6,263 bases of DNA from assembly GCA_017508315.1 (NCBI GenBank), contig JAFVZE010000178.1:1-6263 (forward strand), given 5' to 3'. Each line of letters starts with the position of its first letter. Within the stretch, counting starts at the first letter, position 1. A program made the translations under genes and the position numbers. Under the pieces are notes generated by a model. That model did no database searches and had not been told where the DNA came from. It was given only the letters and a program-made list of their open reading frames with translations. Shown one piece after another: positions 6,000 to 6,263 of the stretch. Origin of the DNA: Kiritimatiellia bacterium. GTDB lineage: Bacteria > Verrucomicrobiota > Kiritimatiellia > RFP12 > UBA1067.

Positions 6000-6263
6000 A
6001 TGGCGAAGCAGATAGAAGATCCGCGTCCCGGATGGGACGAATACTTCATGAATATCGCGCAGGTCGTCGCAACGCGTTCGAATTGTTCGCGGCGGCATGT
6101 GGGCGCGGTAATCGTGCGCAATCGCCATATTCTGGCGACCGGCTACAACGGAACCCCGCACGGCGTCAGGAACTGTTTCGCCGGCGGATGTCCGCGCTGC
6201 GCCCATACGACGAAAAGCGGTTCCCGCCTCGAGGAGTGCCTTTGCGTCCATGCCGAACAGAAC
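6000..6263 (+). CDS. dCMP deaminase, N-terminal 88 residues (3' end outside window)
   Basis: The enzyme converts dCMP to dUMP, feeding thymidylate synthesis in the cytoplasm. The visible 88 residues show the family pattern: WDEYFM (12-17), ATRSNCSRR then HVGAVIV (33-39), ILATGYNGTP (44-53), NCF then GGCPRC (58-67), ECLC (79-82) and HAEQN (84-88). His84 is the first zinc ligand and Glu86 the catalytic proton shuttle; the PCxxC ligands lie beyond the window. The GGCPRC and ECLCVHAE segment with C59, C64, C67, C80 and C82 recalls, from memory, the form seen in yeast DCD1 rather than the shorter human enzyme. ATG 6000 is the first possible start because the same frame has a TAA at 5988-5990 inside the promoter, and starting at Met17 would cut the conserved WDEYF. 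No Shine-Dalgarno sequence precedes it. The upstream small ORF is 129 bases away and unrelated. Confidence 0.93.
   Translation, partial: MAKQIEDPRPGWDEYFMNIAQVVATRSNCSRRHVGAVIVRNRHILATGYNGTPHGVRNCFAGGCPRCAHTTKSGSRLEECLCVHAEQN

Noticed and set aside
5649..6251. Minus-strand open frame (200 codons) covering the small ORF and the deaminase
   Set aside because: The + strand carries a clear deaminase with conserved motifs, and the antisense product has no recognisable features.

Overview
The window looks like a piece of a chromosome from the Planctomycetes-Verrucomicrobia-Chlamydiae group, most likely a Kiritimatiellae or Lentisphaerae-type bacterium from a gut or anaerobic habitat. This is an inference. 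It rests on a secreted DUF4838 protein next to a secreted parallel beta-helix protein with 'AIDAG...NGRIDxG' motifs, a combination common in those groups, and on coding GC in the high 50s (estimated by eye). No marker gene in the window proves it.

Layout, all genes on the + strand. (1) Positions 3-134 hold the last 43 codons of an upstream gene. (2) After 33 bases containing a perfect GC-rich hairpin and a strong ribosome binding site comes a 1012-residue exported beta-helix protein (168-3206), built from two tandem copies of the same module. (3) Nineteen bases later begins a 769-residue exported DUF4838 protein (3226-5535), related to glycoside hydrolases. Close spacing and shared orientation suggest one operon for extracellular or periplasmic glycan binding and breakdown. 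(4) Positions 5536-5999 are a low-GC interval (about 42% in the small ORF and 40% downstream of it). It carries nested inverted repeats, an extended -10 promoter, a small, very basic ORF of 77 codons (5637-5870) that I do not recognise, and short repeats. (5) At 6000 starts a dCMP deaminase gene, cut off by the window edge at the catalytic His-Ala-Glu motif. It has a perfect extended -10 promoter so close to its ATG that the mRNA should be essentially leaderless.

The first three genes probably act together on carbohydrate outside the cytoplasm. The deaminase is a cytoplasmic nucleotide-metabolism gene with its own promoter and is functionally separate. The least ordinary part is the interval 5575-5999: a base-composition island with a small orphan ORF whose ribosome binding site can be drawn into alternative RNA pairings. 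I see no tRNA, rRNA, CRISPR array or recognisable transposase.
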